DNA of 64,000 nt from the NCBI GenBank assembly GCA_007922195.1, contig ML682038.1, positions 8,091,775 to 8,155,774 on the forward strand, in the 5' to 3' direction. A program made the position numbers and the translations under genes. Positions 12,871 to 24,419 of this stretch are shown here, piece after piece. This stretch comes from Podocnemis expansa. Lineage: Eukaryota > Chordata > Testudines > Podocnemididae. The stretch's first letter is position 1. Each line of letters starts with the position of its first letter. The notes under the pieces were generated by a model that ran no database searches, was not told the origin of the DNA, and worked only from the letters and a program-made list of their open reading frames with translations.

Positions 12871-14391
12871 TGCCTTTAGTGGGAACAAGCATTGTTTATG
12901 CCTGCAGCGGTCAGCTTCTTGACTCCACTGGCTACAGACGGGCAACATGAGCATTTCCCTCTCAGTGTATGCAGGCTCTATTCTCTCTCTGCAGGTTAGT
13001 GATAAGCACCCTCCAGTTCTCAAGCCCTCTGAGAGTCCTCTTGGATTGTCCAGCCTTTGTTCCATGGGGTATTCGTAGCATTCCTAAATTCACTGCTCCC
13101 AAAGAAGCAGTATACTCCTTGTTAACATGTGGAGCTTAGGTACATTTATAGTTAAAATAAGGAAGAATTATTTAAGAAGGAGGAGAGATTCAGAAAATAA
13201 GAAGTAGAAATACTGGAAACAAATGGCTAAATATAAAATCAGAACACTTGTTCTAGAACCTAAACTTATTTAACTAGCTACTTTCATGTCATATAAGACA
13301 AATGTCTTCCCAGACTCCTTCCAGCATTTTTCAGCCAAACCTGGCTGTGATCCTTTTTTCTTTAGATGAAATATGCTGCTAGCTTGTCCCCTTTGGTACA
13401 GGATACTGTGTCTCTTTGCACCCTCTCATCCCAATCTATCACAACAGTGTTTTGATCTGTATTAATTAACCAGACACTCTCCTGCTGTGTGTTCTTTCTT
13501 GTAGTTTTTGCAGTCTCTTGTCCATTTCACAGTCTTGATTAATTGGTGGTTCATATGCAAGTAGACTCACATTGTGAAATGGGGAGAGAGAGCTAAGCGT
13601 ATTAATACTCACTGCCGCAGCTCTCTGTGCTCTCTGCTGGTTGGCAAAATGAGATTTGTGGATCATAGTTCCAAAGGGCTCTGTCCTTGGTTCTCCTTTC
13701 TTCCCCCTCCACACCTTAATTCTGAGTAATCACATTCAAAAACACAAATCCAGCTATTAGCTCCTTGCTGATGACTCACTAATCTAACTGCATTCTAGAC
13801 TGTTGTTCTCTGGGTGAAGCAAAATCTCAGGGAGCATAAGTCAAAACAACTGCCATAAATTTCATTGATGGGTCTAAATCCTACAATTCTTACTCAGGCC
13901 TATGCAGCATTGCCATTAGGTGGGACAGAGTATGAAAGCTTCTGGAATATAAATTTTCAGACATCCTAGGGTCCACAGTTCAGGCTGAATGTGTTGTTAA
14001 GCTAACACTTGAAGTATTCTACTAATAGCAGTAGGGATACTTGATCCATCGTCCACATGTTTGTTCCTTAACCTATTTCCAGAAATCAGAGTAATTAATC
14101 CCTTTGCTGTACGTGTCAAGAAGAGTAGACAGAGTTATGAACTGAATCTGTGAGAAGAGGGTGGGCCTCTTATGTGACATTGTGAAATTGCTATCAAGGG
14201 GTAGGTTGTCCTAGGAAATAGAAGTAGCTTCCTAGAACATGTATCTCAAGCTGTGTAGGTGCTTTTGTTCAGCAGCATTTAGAGGGACAGCTTTACAGGC
14301 AGTGCCTGTAGTACTGTAAATACAGAAGAGGAGGAGATTTGCAAAGTCCCAAAGAACACTTCGTCATCAGAACCAGAATAATAATGGTATT

Positions 14392-14555
14392 TTGGTGCCT
14401 AAAGATGCAAATAGGCATGCAGTGGGATTTGCAAAAGTGCTGGGTGCCTAGCTCTTAATGAATAAACTAATTTCCCATTGATGGGAGTTAGGCATCCTTA
14501 CACTTTTGCAAATCCCACTACATTCCTATCTATATTTCTAGACGTGCAAATAATT
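14392..14555. repeat. Foldback MITE-like repeat
   Basis: Left arm GCATGCAGTGGGATTTGCAA then AAGTGCTGGGTGCCTAGCTC pairs with right arm GGAGTTAGGCATCCTTACAC then TTTTGCAAATCCCACTACAT. The outer TGCCTAAAGATGCAAATAGG and CTAGACGTGCA also correspond. The following hAT MITE at 14561 abuts it. Confidence 0.65.
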
Positions 14556-14560
14556 TTAAC

Positions 14561-14712
14561 CAGTGGTTCTCAATCACTGTGTCGGGACACATTACTGTGT
14601 TGCCAAGAGCAAAGGAGATGGCTGAATTTGACCTGTAGGGAGTGGAGGGGTGGGCTGGTGTGTCCTGATATGCTGCCAACTCTCGCAGTCTCCAAAAGGT
14701 TGAGAACCACTG
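14561..14712. mobile_element. Short hAT-type MITE
   Basis: Ends CAGTGGTTCTCAA and TTGAGAACCACTG are perfect 13-bp inverted repeats. Flanks ATTTTAAC (14553-14560) and CCTTTAAC (14713-14720) match at 6 of 8. It keeps a GTGTCGGGACACATTACTG segment like the 8127 element. Confidence 0.82.
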
Positions 14713-16282
14713 CCTTTAACAGTCTTCCCTGAAATCTCATGATGGATTGGTAGAATGGAGTGCAGGGGGATTTAAACCAGCTGGTGACTGATGATGTGGA
14801 TGGATTGGTAGGTTTATTGAGGAGGAGCTGGTAAGATGAGAGCTAGTTTGGAGGGGGAGAGGTTAGGACCCAGAGAAAACAGTGACAGAGTCATAGAAGG
14901 ATAAATATTGTTTTCTTCCTGCCTGCCTGTCATGGTAAACAATGTACAGGGTAGCACTGTAAAGTTTTCATTCTGAAAGGGGAAGATGATAAGGAAAGGC
15001 AAAATGTACTACTTTTTCTTCTGACCTCCCTTGTCCCCCACTAGAACACTTTCCTGTGACATCCCTGATTCTATATAACATATCAGTTTTTCACTTTGGA
15101 AAATATGAAGAGAGTGCAAATTGCTGTGTGTAACTCCACCAGCCATTTGGGTGCCCCTCAACTGCTGTGGAGCAGTGAAGCTATGTGTGCATGCAGTGAA
15201 GGAATAGTTCTCTTCCTTTTTCTTATCATTCTTTGTCATTTGGAGTCATCCTTTTAAACCAGTTGTGTCCAGAATTACTTGCAGATAGTCTGGTGGGCTT
15301 TTGTTCAGCAGAAGAACAGGGCAAAGCAAAAACTAAATGGTAGATGGAAAAGGTCTATCCAGTAGCTTTCTCTGTCATTGTGATTTTCTTTTATATTTTA
15401 GGAGGTAAATGCACTCTAAAGAAGCACTTATAATCAGTGAATTCAATGACATTATTTACCTAACTACCCTCATTACATCGAACATCTGATTATACAGAAA
15501 GTAATAGTTGTACTTTAAAAACTACTTCATTTGAAATATAACATCAAAATCCTCCGCATCTGAAGATTCCCGTATCTATTTTCTGGCATCAGTAGCCTTT
15601 CATAGTATTATCGCAAATTTAATCCTTTAGTCAAGGATAGTCAGTTATGTTTCCATGTGGCTTTTCATATTATTATTTTATTTGTTTAGGCTTTTAGCGA
15701 AAGAAAAGAAAAGAGGTAAAAGTTTCTGTCTACAAAATTTATACATGCATGTAACAAAGTGCACATGAGGAACATAATCTTTGTTTCTAAGCACAGAGAA
15801 ATTCCTCAGCCTATAGCTTTCTGAGCATGCTATTTTTTTCTCCCCATACTGCATGAAACAGTCAGGACAAAAGATAGATATGATGGCACTCATGTCTTGT
15901 GACTGTGAAGTGAAATTCTCTAATGGTTACTTTGACACAAATCATACATGACCTATAGCCACCTAGAAATCATTAATTACAATTTCAGATATTGTATGAA
16001 GGAACAGGATCCCAGTCTCACTTGATAACAAATTTGATTATGTTAATGCTGTATGTCATTGTCTATCAAATTGAGAATAAAGTTGACAAACTATAGTAAT
16101 TTTCACAGGAAAAAAAACTGAGTTTGATGGAAATATTTGATGAGATATACAAACCCATGCCTTTCCTTAAGACAAATATTTGATAAGTTGCTTTCTGTTT
16201 AATTACACATTAAAATTTGATTGCAGCACTGTATATGTAAATTCACTATGTGCTTGATATGACTATTTCCAGTGCTTTTTTG

Positions 16283-16310
16283 TAAATAAATAAATAAATA
16301 AATAAATAAA
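16283..16310 (+). repeat. (AAAT)n microsatellite
   Basis: Seven AAAT units preceding a diverged segment with GGTACTGGTACTCAGTACCC at 16400-16420, which looks like a palindromic end of a separate old repeat (about 16270-16425). Confidence 0.8.
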
Positions 16311-16425
16311 ATTTAGAAAAAGGTGCTAAATACTTGGCTGAGGACCTGGGGCTGCTGGCAGTGGTGGGAGGAGCCGGGGCCACATCTCTGTGAAAAAAAG
16401 GTACTGGTACTCAGTACCCCTGACC

Positions 16426-16457
16426 ACAAAAAACAACAACAACAACAACAACAACAA
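16426..16457 (+). repeat. (CAA)n microsatellite
   Basis: CACAAAAAACAACAACAACA and onward, about eight CAA units. It gives a run of Gln or Leu codons in chance frames and is not coding. Confidence 0.8.
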
Positions 16458-16537
16458 TACCCACCCTGCAATTATATCAGAGTGAAATCTACTTCTTTGT
16501 ATATTTAAGAAGTGCCCCAAATCTGTTTGCTCTTTTT

Positions 16538-16800
16538 TGTGTCATATCCCTATGCATGTTCCACTATAGATATGGCAGCACCCGCTGTGCTTGAGATCAG
16601 AGACCTTTATCTGCAGTGCTCGTCGGGCTGCATATGCACACTTCCCATATTTTGCGCTGTGCATGAGATGAATATATAAAACTGTGCAGTCTGACTGCCA
16701 TCCAGTTCCTTCTCCTTCTGTCTTTGGTTTGGGACAGAACCTGCAGCAGAGCCTTCTTCTTCTGTTCTTTCTGTAGATAGTGCCTTACCTGTCAGTTGTA
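16538..16800 (+). repeat. DIRS-like left inverted terminal repeat
   Basis: Contains CATATCCCTATGCATGTTCC, GAGATCAGAGACCTTTATCT, TGCATGAGATGAATATATAA and CCAGTTCCTTCTCCTTCTG. These blocks appear in the same order in the reverse complement of 23080-23343, at roughly two-thirds identity by eye. The ATATATAAAACTG motif may be a promoter TATA box. Confidence 0.75.
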
Positions 16801-17298
16801 GTTTAGTTAGTATTTCTTCTTTCATTTATCAAAAAAATAATTTTTTCACTTTAATTTTACCAGTATTCATAGCTTAGGTTGCTATTTTCCGGTTTCCAGC
16901 ACTCACTGACCAGTAAGCCTTTTCCCTCACAGTTATGCATGGATCATCTTAGTTTAATTGTAGGTACATCTCCTTATGGAGCCACTTTCTCAGATGGCCA
17001 CCCACAGAGTATTCATTGTCTGGTAGAGGTATATGTCTTGCAAAAGTGTTCTCACTGCCATGACTTGACTGCCGGGTCAGAAAAGATGAAGGACATTGGT
17101 TTATGATGTTTCTTTGAGGAGAAATCAAAATATCCAACTTCAGAGCCCAGCCCAGCCACTTTCCCTTCACAGTCCTCATGCCTCCGCTAGGTTGTCTGCT
17201 GACCCCCATCTCCTTCCAAAAGACATGAAGAAATGGACTCCCTTGTTACCCACTGAGGTGCCACCTGCTAGAACTATGTCTTTTGTGGGTGATAAATT

Positions 17299-17530
17299 CC
17301 AGAGGAGTAGCAGCATTAGTCTATATTTAGCAAAAACAACTTAAGTCCTGTGTCACCTTAAAGACTAACAAATTTCTTCAGGCATGGAATTCATGGAATG
17401 CAACCCACTTTGTTAGATGCATGAAGTGGAACAACTGACAAAGTGTGTTGCATCTGATAAAGTGGGCTGCAGACCATGAAAGCTTATGCCTGAAGAAATG
17501 TGTTAGTCTTTAAGATGCCACAGGATGTTG
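17299..17530. repeat. Foldback repeat, family B (related to A), nested in the DIRS-like element
   Basis: Left arm: CAGAGGAGTAGCAGCATTAG, AAGTCCTGTGTCACCTTAAA, GACTAACAAATTTCTTCAGG. Right arm: GCCTGAAGAAATGTGTTAGT, CTTTAAGATGCCACAGGAT. The arms are mutually complementary. The core (AAGTCCTGTG-CAC-TT-AAGACTAACAAATTT) is shared with family A, but the outer end and spacer differ. Confidence 0.7.
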
Positions 17531-17604
17531 GCTATCTTCTGCATTATCTTCTGATGCCTTAGCATCCTGAAAGAGGGAACATAGTTCCAAGTCCCACCAA
17601 GTAC

Positions 17605-18268
17605 ATGTCACACCAGGGCCAACCAACAGTCCAAGCAGCATACCCAGACAGACCTACAGCCCTTGGCACCATCTCTCCACACCAAAGACCAAGACACAAG
17701 ACATCTAAAACCAATGCCAACTGTGGCCACCAGACCTACTTCAGGCATCACAACACCAACAAAATCACTAGTGCTGATGTCCTTTTCATCACCAAGTGAG
17801 TCCTTAGCTCCGAGTAAGATCCCAGCACTGGATAAGACATCACATCCAAGTATGTCCTCAGCAACAATCAAGACCTTGGCACCAAGCAAGTGTACAACCC
17901 TACCTTCTGGCTGCTCAGGAGAATGCACTTCTCCTTCAGGACCAATATGTTCACCAGTGCCAAAGATGCTCTTTCTTCCACCACAGGAATTCCAATACTT
18001 CCAAGACTTGTCTCTTTCGGAGGTGCATGAGTCCCTACTCCTCAGGCACAGTCAACATCCACTGCCATCGTTATTGCCAGAATCATGTCATTCTTCCCTA
18101 AAGATGGCATCTGAAATAGGAGGACAAGGAATACTCCAGGCAGCCTTGCAAGGCTTCTTCTACATATTTACACACAGCTCACTACTGCATCAGCTCCCTG
18201 GTATGGATGCAATCCCCTGTGCTGCTCCCTCAGCATTGGCCATAAAGGGATCCCAGGGTCATGTGTAG
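17605..18268 (+). pseudogene. DIRS-like ORF1 (gag-like) remnant
   Basis: Open from about 17663 to 18268 (201 codons from the first Met). The translation is rich in Ser, Thr, Pro and Lys (PTVATRPTSGITTPTKS, SSPSESLAPSKIPALD), followed by a Leu/Ser/His stretch. There is no zinc knuckle. It is assigned as the gag-like ORF because it lies between the left terminal repeat and the reverse transcriptase of the DIRS-like element and has the low-complexity Ser/Pro composition typical of DIRS ORF1. Function is not testable from sequence alone. Confidence 0.55.
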
Positions 18269-19399
18269 ACCACAGGACTATGGACTATGGCTGAAGGTCT
18301 TTGCCTTCATTGGGCTCTTGTCCACCTTAGGCTGTGCCTCTGCCTATACCAGAGGAAGAGGAAGAACAGGAAGACATTAATTGACTTCTCTTCCTTTCTT
18401 GAACAAGAAATAGGACTGAGTGGACTTGTAGCCTCCAGATTTTTCAATCATTTTATTTTTGAGTGCAGCTATGGAAGAAAACGACAGACAAATGTACATT
18501 TGCAAGTTGCACTTTCATGATAAAGAGTTTGCTTGTACTTGCAGGAGTGATTTGAAAAATACTATTTTTTCTTTGTTAATCTTTTTACAGGGCAGAAACT
18601 TGTAATACAAAATCAGATAAAATGAACACTGTATACCTTGTATTCTGTATTGTAATTGAAATTGATAGGATTTTAAAATGCAGAAAACTATTAATATATA
18701 AATGAATGATATTGCAATATTGTTTAAATATTAATTGCATTTTTTTAAATTGTCTGATGAAAAGTTTATTTGTCCATGACTCTCCTGTTCCACATTTCCA
18801 ATTACTGGGCTCTCATGCCTAAATATAATCATGTCAGAAATCGAGGAACTCTGACAGGATCTTCCTGATGAAAAACAGGGACAAGTTTGAGGTATTTGTC
18901 TCTGAGGGATACTGCTTAGCCCATTCAGTTTTGCAAGCCTCGTCGCTCTCTGTAGACACTGCTGCATGACCCATTGCAACTGCTGCTGTTATGAGGTGGG
19001 TGCCATTACTGCATCTCTTGAACTTTCCTAAGGAGGCACAAACTACAGAAGAGGACCTGCTCTTCAAAGGCCCCAACTTAGTCACAGTCTATGGAAGATT
19101 TCCTATACTCCCTTAAAGACTCCCAGATTACTTTCACTCTCTCAGCATTTATACATCAGAGCTGAAGAAATGTCCGGGGAAATACTACCATCCCTTACAA
19201 CCCCAACCACCTCCCCCTCAGCAACCATATGGCACTCAGTGCTGATGACAAAGCCCCCTGCCAGACACAGATTACTCCTCAAGGGGCTTCTTTGGGTGCA
19301 CCACCAGCCAAACAAAACTTTCTGGAAGTGTGGTTGTGGTTCCCAAGATGTTATCCCATGCTTCAATTATACCACCTATATCTGACATCCCATCAGTTT

Positions 19400-20410
19400 G
19401 GCAAACATTTAGCCCCTTTCCTTCCATCAGGGAGGATAATCACCTTGTACAGGTGCATCCTTGAGCTCACCAGGGAAGGATATCACATTCTTTCCTATCC
19501 ATTCCACCTCACCAGCCTCCATCCATGTCCCTCTTCAGGAGCTCTTCTCGCAAACTATTTTACAAAAAGAAATAGGTCATCTTCTGCAAGTGGGAGCCAC
19601 AGAACTAGTCTGCAGAACAGAAGGGTGAGATGGGATATAATAGCAGTCTTCAAATACCTGAAAGGATATTCCAGAGAGGATAGAACTAGGTTCTCAGTAG
19701 TGAAAAAATGACAGAACAAAAAGCAATGGTCTCGAATTGCAGTGAGGGAGGTCTATGATGGACATGAGAAAAATAAGAAGACTAGGAGGGTGGTGAAGCA
19801 TGGAAATGGGGTACCTATGGAGCTATTGGTATCTCCATCCTTAGAGGTTTTTAAATTGTAGCTTGACAAAGCCCTGACTGGGGTGATGTAGTTGGAGTTG
19901 GTCTTGCTTTGAGCAGATGGTTGGACTAGATGACCACCTGAGGCCCCGTCCAACCCTAATCTATGATTCCTAGATCCTTTCCCAAAGCAGAGGAAAGGGT
20001 TTCTATTCCCATTATTTTTTGATCCAGCAGAAATCTGGTGGGTGGCAGCCAATCAAGAACTTTCAAAACCTAAACAAGTTTGTGAAACTGCCATGCTTCA
20101 GAATGGTTACCCTCTCCACCATTATTACAGCACTGGAACTGTTTCTGAGCCCTCGACCTCCAAGATGCATATTTCCATATCACTATACATGCTATCCACA
20201 GATGTTCCCTGCAGTTCACCCTGTACACCACCACCGCTGGTACAACATACTGCGTTTTGGATAATCAGTGGTCTCTCATGTTTGTTTTTTTTTGAAGGTC
20301 CTGGTAGTAGTTGTGCCTACCCGTGCCAAAACGGTGTCACTATCTTTCCATATTTAGATGACTGTCTCCTCAAAGCCCCATCCAAAACCAATTCTCTTCA
20401 CACTGTTTAG
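19400..20410 (+). pseudogene. DIRS-like reverse transcriptase remnant, split by a CR1 insertion
   Basis: Across shifting frames I can read pieces of a reverse transcriptase: a weak N-terminal part at 19420-19600; after the CR1 insert, GGWQPIKNFQNLNKFVKLPC (20035-20095) with FRMVTLSTIITALE; an LDLQDAYFHI-type block at about 20153-20180; and GVTIFPYLDDCLLKAP at about 20330-20380, where YLDD is the catalytic box. The LNKFVK, LQDAYFHI and YLDD order matches DIRS reverse transcriptases. Stops (for example near 20027) and frameshifts make it non-functional. Confidence 0.8.
19615..19975 (+). mobile_element. CR1 LINE 3' end nested in the DIRS-like element
   Basis: Reads GATGGGATATAATAGCAGTC, CTGAAAGGATATTCCAGAGA, GGGTGGTGAAGCATGGAAAT, then GGTTGGACTAGATGACCACC and an ATCTATGATTCC end: the 5'-truncated 3' terminus of a CR1 element in + orientation. 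The flanking reverse transcriptase reading resumes directly after it. Confidence 0.8.
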
Positions 20411-21320
20411 GTGACAATGGACCTCTTCATGGATCTTGGCCTTTGCATGAACTTGAAGAAATCTACTTTAACATTTGTGTAATACCTAGAGTTCAGGGCA
20501 CAATTAGATTCCATACAAGGCAGAGTATGTTAGTTTTTACCTCCCAGATTTTTGTCTTATAGTCAACTTTGTATCCAAGGTACATGCCTGCTCCCAGATC
20601 TCCACCAAAATATATCTGCAGCTACATGTCCACATAACAGAAGCCATGTTCATAATAAAGAATGCATAGCTACACATGTGATGCCTTCACACACATGGTA
20701 TATGTCCCTCACAAGCTCAGCCTTAACAACTTTATATTCATGCCAATGAGAGTTAGAGACTCACTGCTCTGGTGAATGCAGCCCAGTAACATCTTTGTCA
20801 CCATTCCTTTTCTGCAGTTGTGACTTACCATGATTCTAACAACTGATGCCTCCTTAATTGGTTGGGGAGCACACTGTCACACTCCTATGGTGTAGGACAG
20901 AGGGTCATTAACTGAATCCATCCTACACATCAATCTCCTAAAGCTACAAGCTGTCTGCAGTGCTTGCTGACAGCTCCTCTTACCTATTGTACACTGCACC
21001 ATCACTTTCATGATGAATAATGTTGCTTGCTTACACCAAGATGGAAGGCGGAGTGCAGTCCTATTCATTTATGCTCAGAGGTACTGAAATTATGGAACTG
21101 GTGTATCCAATATGGCATCACCTGCTCAGCTCCATGCCTCCTGTACACCAGAATACCACTGCAGACTCCCTGAGCAGGAGGTTCTACCAAGATCATGAAT
21201 AGGAACTGGATGTTTGAACCCGTTGGCTCATTTTCAGCTGCTGATAGATCTTTTTGCCGCACCTCAAAATGTCCACTGCCCTCAATTCTGCTTCAGAGCA
21301 GGCATGGGACATGGATCTGT
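20411..21320 (+). pseudogene. DIRS-like RNase H region remnant
   Basis: Continues from the reverse transcriptase with LGLCMNLKKSTLTF (about 20435-20475). It has a clear ILTTDASLIGWGAH segment at 20830-20875, where the Asp lies in the RNase H-type TDAS motif, and LLIDLFAAPQNVHCPQFC at 21237-21290. Several in-frame stops and frameshifts break it. Confidence 0.72.
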
Positions 21321-21639
21321 GGGGGCACACATGACTCATCTCATGGGCAATGCCACTACTCTATGCCTTCTCTCCCTTTCTCTTTCTCTTTCAAGTATTC
21401 CTCAAAATACAGACAGAACAAGCACATATCATATAGCTCTAGTATGACTCCGTACAGTTCCATGACACCAGGATGTGGGTCCCATCCTCCGCCCCAATCC
21501 ACCTGCTCCACTTCATAGCCTGTTTTCTCTGTGGTTCCAGGCTTCAGAAATAAGTCTATGCAGATCCACTTAAGCAGATACTCCTGAAGAGCACATGACA
21601 CAACTAGAAGCATTTACTGTCACAAATGGGCTGGATTCC

Positions 21640-22490
21640 AACACTGTGCACCTCTCACCAAATTGATGCAAGAAATGCTTTGATACCACTTTTTCTGGAC
21701 TATATTTTACATCTTAAAGAGTTAACTATCTATCAGATCCATTTGTGTGCATTTGGCAGCCATGATGAGCTTTCACTGTTTCATAGATGTCATTCTGTTT
21801 TCATGCACCCACTTACAAAACATTACTGAAAAGCCTCCAAAATCTTTACCCTCCTGTATGAGATCCAACTCTGGCTTTGGACCCTCGATTCTCTTACTAG
21901 ACCTCTCTTTGAACCAATGGCACTGAATTCTTACACCCGCTTATTGACTGAAAACAGCATTTCTTGTCATCATCGCCTCTGACCAATAGATCAATGAAGT
22001 TGTGGCCCTTATGGCATGTTTCCCCATACACACTTTTGCATAAAGAACAAAGACACATTAAGTTCACATCCCAAATTTTTACTCAAGGTACAATCATCTT
22101 TCCACCTTAATCAATCTATTCACCTTCCTCATTTTTTTCTAAAGTCTCACAGCAACCGACAAGAGGCAGCTCTGCACGCCCTACGTGTCAGACAGGTATA
22201 ACCTTGCTAGTTGTACAGAGCTAAATCTTTTAGAAAATCAGCATGTCTATTTCTTTCAGCAACTGAATGATCCAAAGGCATGGCCATCTCCAAAGAGAGT
22301 GGGTCTCATGGGATATACACCTGCCCTATCAACTACGCTATTGACAACCTCCTACTGGTATTAGAGCACACTCCACAAGCTAACTCTTCACCTCTAAAAC
22401 ATTTCTCAGTAATGTCCATATTGCTGACATTTGCAAAGCAGCCCCAAAGGCTTCATTGGACACTTTAACCCATCAGTATGTCATAACTCA
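21640..22490 (+). pseudogene. DIRS-like tyrosine recombinase remnant
   Basis: Pieces in order: an ALIPLFLDYILHLKELTIYQ-type helix (21680-21740), IHLCAFGSHDELS, a SLTRPLFEPMALNSYTRLLT segment (21890-21945), VQSSFHLNQSIHLPHFFLK (22090-22145), and near 22370-22490 an AKQPQRLHWTL part that in intact elements precedes the catalytic tyrosine region. The order resembles the C-terminal recombinase of reptile DIRS elements. The catalytic Arg-His-Arg-Tyr set cannot be confirmed because of frameshifts. Confidence 0.65.
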
Positions 22491-22509
22491 TGAGGGTACA
22501 GCAAACATT

Positions 22510-22920
22510 CTACTAAGATATACAGGTGATGAAAATGAGTAGGGAGCTGGAGCACATGATTTATGAGGAGGAGTTGAGGGAATAAGACTTGTTTAGTCTG
22601 CAGAAAGGAAAAATGATAGCAGCCTTCAACTACTTAAAGAGAGTGCCAGTGAGTACAGAACTAGTAGCAGTGGTCTAAAGTTGCATTGGGGGAAGTCTAG
22701 GTTGGATATTAAGATGACCTTTTTCACTAGCAGGGTGGTGAAGCACTGGAGTGAGTTACATAGAGAACTGGTGCAATCTCCATCCTTAGAAGTTTCTAAG
22801 GTGCAGCTTGACAAAGCTTGAGGTGGGACGGTTTTGATGGATGGGTCCTGCTATGAGCAGGAGGTTGGACAAGATGACCTCCTGAGGTCCCTTCCAATCC
22901 CTTCCATCTTCTATGATCAT
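22510..22920 (+). mobile_element. CR1 LINE 3' end nested in the DIRS-like element
   Basis: Starts near GATGAAAATGAGTAGGGAGC, contains AGAAAGGAAAAATGATAGCA, CACTAGCAGGGTGGTGAAGC and GAGGTTGGACAAGATGACCT, and ends CCATCTTCTATGATCATG. It lies just before the internal complementary region of the host element and is diverged from the 19615 copy. Confidence 0.8.
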
Positions 22921-22984
22921 GTACAATAAATGCCACTCTGAAGTCCCACCCTTCCAATAAGTGGCACTGCTTTATAGTCATTAA

Positions 22985-23070
22985 CGGTGGAACACCCATA
23001 GGGATATCACTCAAAGAAGTTTAGTCAGCCTGTGAAGTAACTGAGGTTCTTCAAGATGTCTGTGTCTATG
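22985..23070 (+). repeat. DIRS-like internal complementary region
   Basis: The first half (CACCCATAGGGATATCACTC) is complementary to the start of the left terminal repeat (CATATCCCTATGCATG). The second half (GTAACTGAGGTTCTTCAAGA) is complementary to the outer end of the right repeat (AAAGAACCTCAGTTATTATA). Joining complements of both outer ends is the expected DIRS layout and is thought to template completion of the termini. Confidence 0.7.
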
Positions 23071-23079
23071 AGGTCTCTA

Positions 23080-23343
23080 CTACCCACCCTCGTCCACTCT
23101 GTTTTGGAGCTGCAACATTAACTGTGCATCAGAGAAGGAATTGGGGGATGGTTGGACCACACAGTATTATATATGCATCTCACTCACAGCATGAACCATA
23201 GGAGATGCACTTATGTAGCCTAATGGGCATTGCTGACGAAGATCTGTGATCCCAAATTCAGGAAGTGTTGCTGCACCTACAGTGGAGCATTTGCAGGGAT
23301 ACACATTTCAAAGAACCTCAGTTATTATACAAGATGAGTAACA
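23080..23343 (-). repeat. DIRS-like right inverted terminal repeat
   Basis: The reverse complement reads TGTGTATCCCTGCAAATGCT, GGGATCACAGATCTTCGTCA, GAGTGAGATGCATATATAAT and CAATTCCTTCTCTGATG, parallel to the left repeat. It extends about 35 bases further out (AAGAACCTCAGTTATTATAC...) than the visible left repeat, so the left end may be trimmed. Confidence 0.72.
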
Positions 23344-23630
23344 TTCTTTTACAGAGCTCTGAACTACCTGTAAATAACATGTTTTGATGAAGTAAGCATA
23401 CTTATTCTCATGGACAGAACATAAAAATAATAGTTAAATTTGTCTCTTAACAGATTTCATGAAAAACTTTTTAGGTAGAAGAGAAATTGAGATTCATTGC
23501 ATCCAAATAAAAAAGCCAAAGAAAATAGAGAGATGCTGCTAACCACACTATATTCATAGAATTATAGGGTTGGAAGGGACCTCATGAGGTCATCTAGTCC
23601 AACCCCCTGCTAAAAGCAGGACCACTCTCA

Positions 23631-24152
23631 CTAAAACATCCCAGCCAGGGTATTGTCAAACCAGACCTTAAATATCTCCAAAGACAGAGATTCCACCACC
23701 TCCCTAGGCAACCCTTTCCAATGCTTCACCACTCTCCTAGTGAGAAAGTTTTTCCTAATATCCAACCTCGACCTCCCCACCTGCAACTTGAAACCATTGC
23801 TGCTTGTACTGTTCTCTGTTACTACTGATAACAGCCTAGCTCCCTCTTCTCTGGAGCACCCCTTCAGGTAGTTGAAAGTTGCTATCATATTCCCCCTCAG
23901 TCTTCTCTTCTGTAGGCTAAATAAGCCTAGTTCCTTCAGTCTTTCCTCATAAGTCATGTGCCCTAACCTCCTAATCATTTTTGTTGCCCTCTGCTGGACT
24001 CTTTCTAATTTGTCCATGTCCTTTTTGTAGAGGGGAGCCCAAAACTGGACACAATATTCCACATGTGGCCTCACCAGTGCCAAATAGAGGGGCATAATCA
24101 CTTCCCTTGATCTGCTGGTAATGCTCCTGCTGATAACAGCCCAATATGCCAT
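23631..24152 (-). pseudogene. CR1 reverse transcriptase ORF, C-terminal piece
   Basis: A 173-codon open frame, the best-preserved coding stretch of the CR1 copy. It covers the thumb/C-terminal region ([85 protein letters not shown]). Such proteins reverse-transcribe their own RNA at nicked chromosomal DNA. Upstream frames are disrupted, so this is a relic. Confidence 0.9.
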
Positions 24153-24419
24153 TAGCCTTTTTGGCTACAAGAGCACACTGTTGATTCATATCCAACTTCC
24201 CATCCACCATAACCCCAAGGTCCTTTTCTACAGCACTGCTGCTTAGTCAGTCAGTCTGTAGCAGTGCATAAGGTTCTTCTATTGTAAGTGCAGGACTTTG
24301 CACTTGTCCTTGTTGAACCACATGAGATTTTTTTTTGGCCCACTGCTCCAATTTGTCTGTCTCCCTAAATCCTGTACGTGCCTTCCAGCGTGTCTACCAT
24401 TCCCCGTAGCTTGGCATCA

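Larger units (their letters stand above)
16538..23343 (+). mobile_element. Degenerate DIRS-like tyrosine-recombinase retrotransposon
   Basis: A near-complete but heavily mutated element in + orientation. In order it shows a left terminal repeat, a Ser/Thr/Pro-rich gag-like frame, reverse transcriptase, RNase H, a recombinase-like region, an internal complementary region and an inverted right terminal repeat. Inverted termini plus an internal complementary region, and a tyrosine recombinase instead of a DDE integrase, define the DIRS group (family knowledge). Stops and frameshifts break every domain. Nested insertions are a family B foldback (17299-17530) and two CR1 3' ends (about 19615-19975 and 22510-22920). 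Without these it is about 5.8 kb. Its location inside a host intron is unremarkable. Confidence 0.85.

Noticed and set aside
12140..12880. Cluster of frames up to 122 codons
   Set aside because: Same GC-rich repeat family; the lack of stops is a composition effect.
16323..16520. Poly-Gln/poly-Leu small protein
   Set aside because: Produced by translating a (CAA)n microsatellite.
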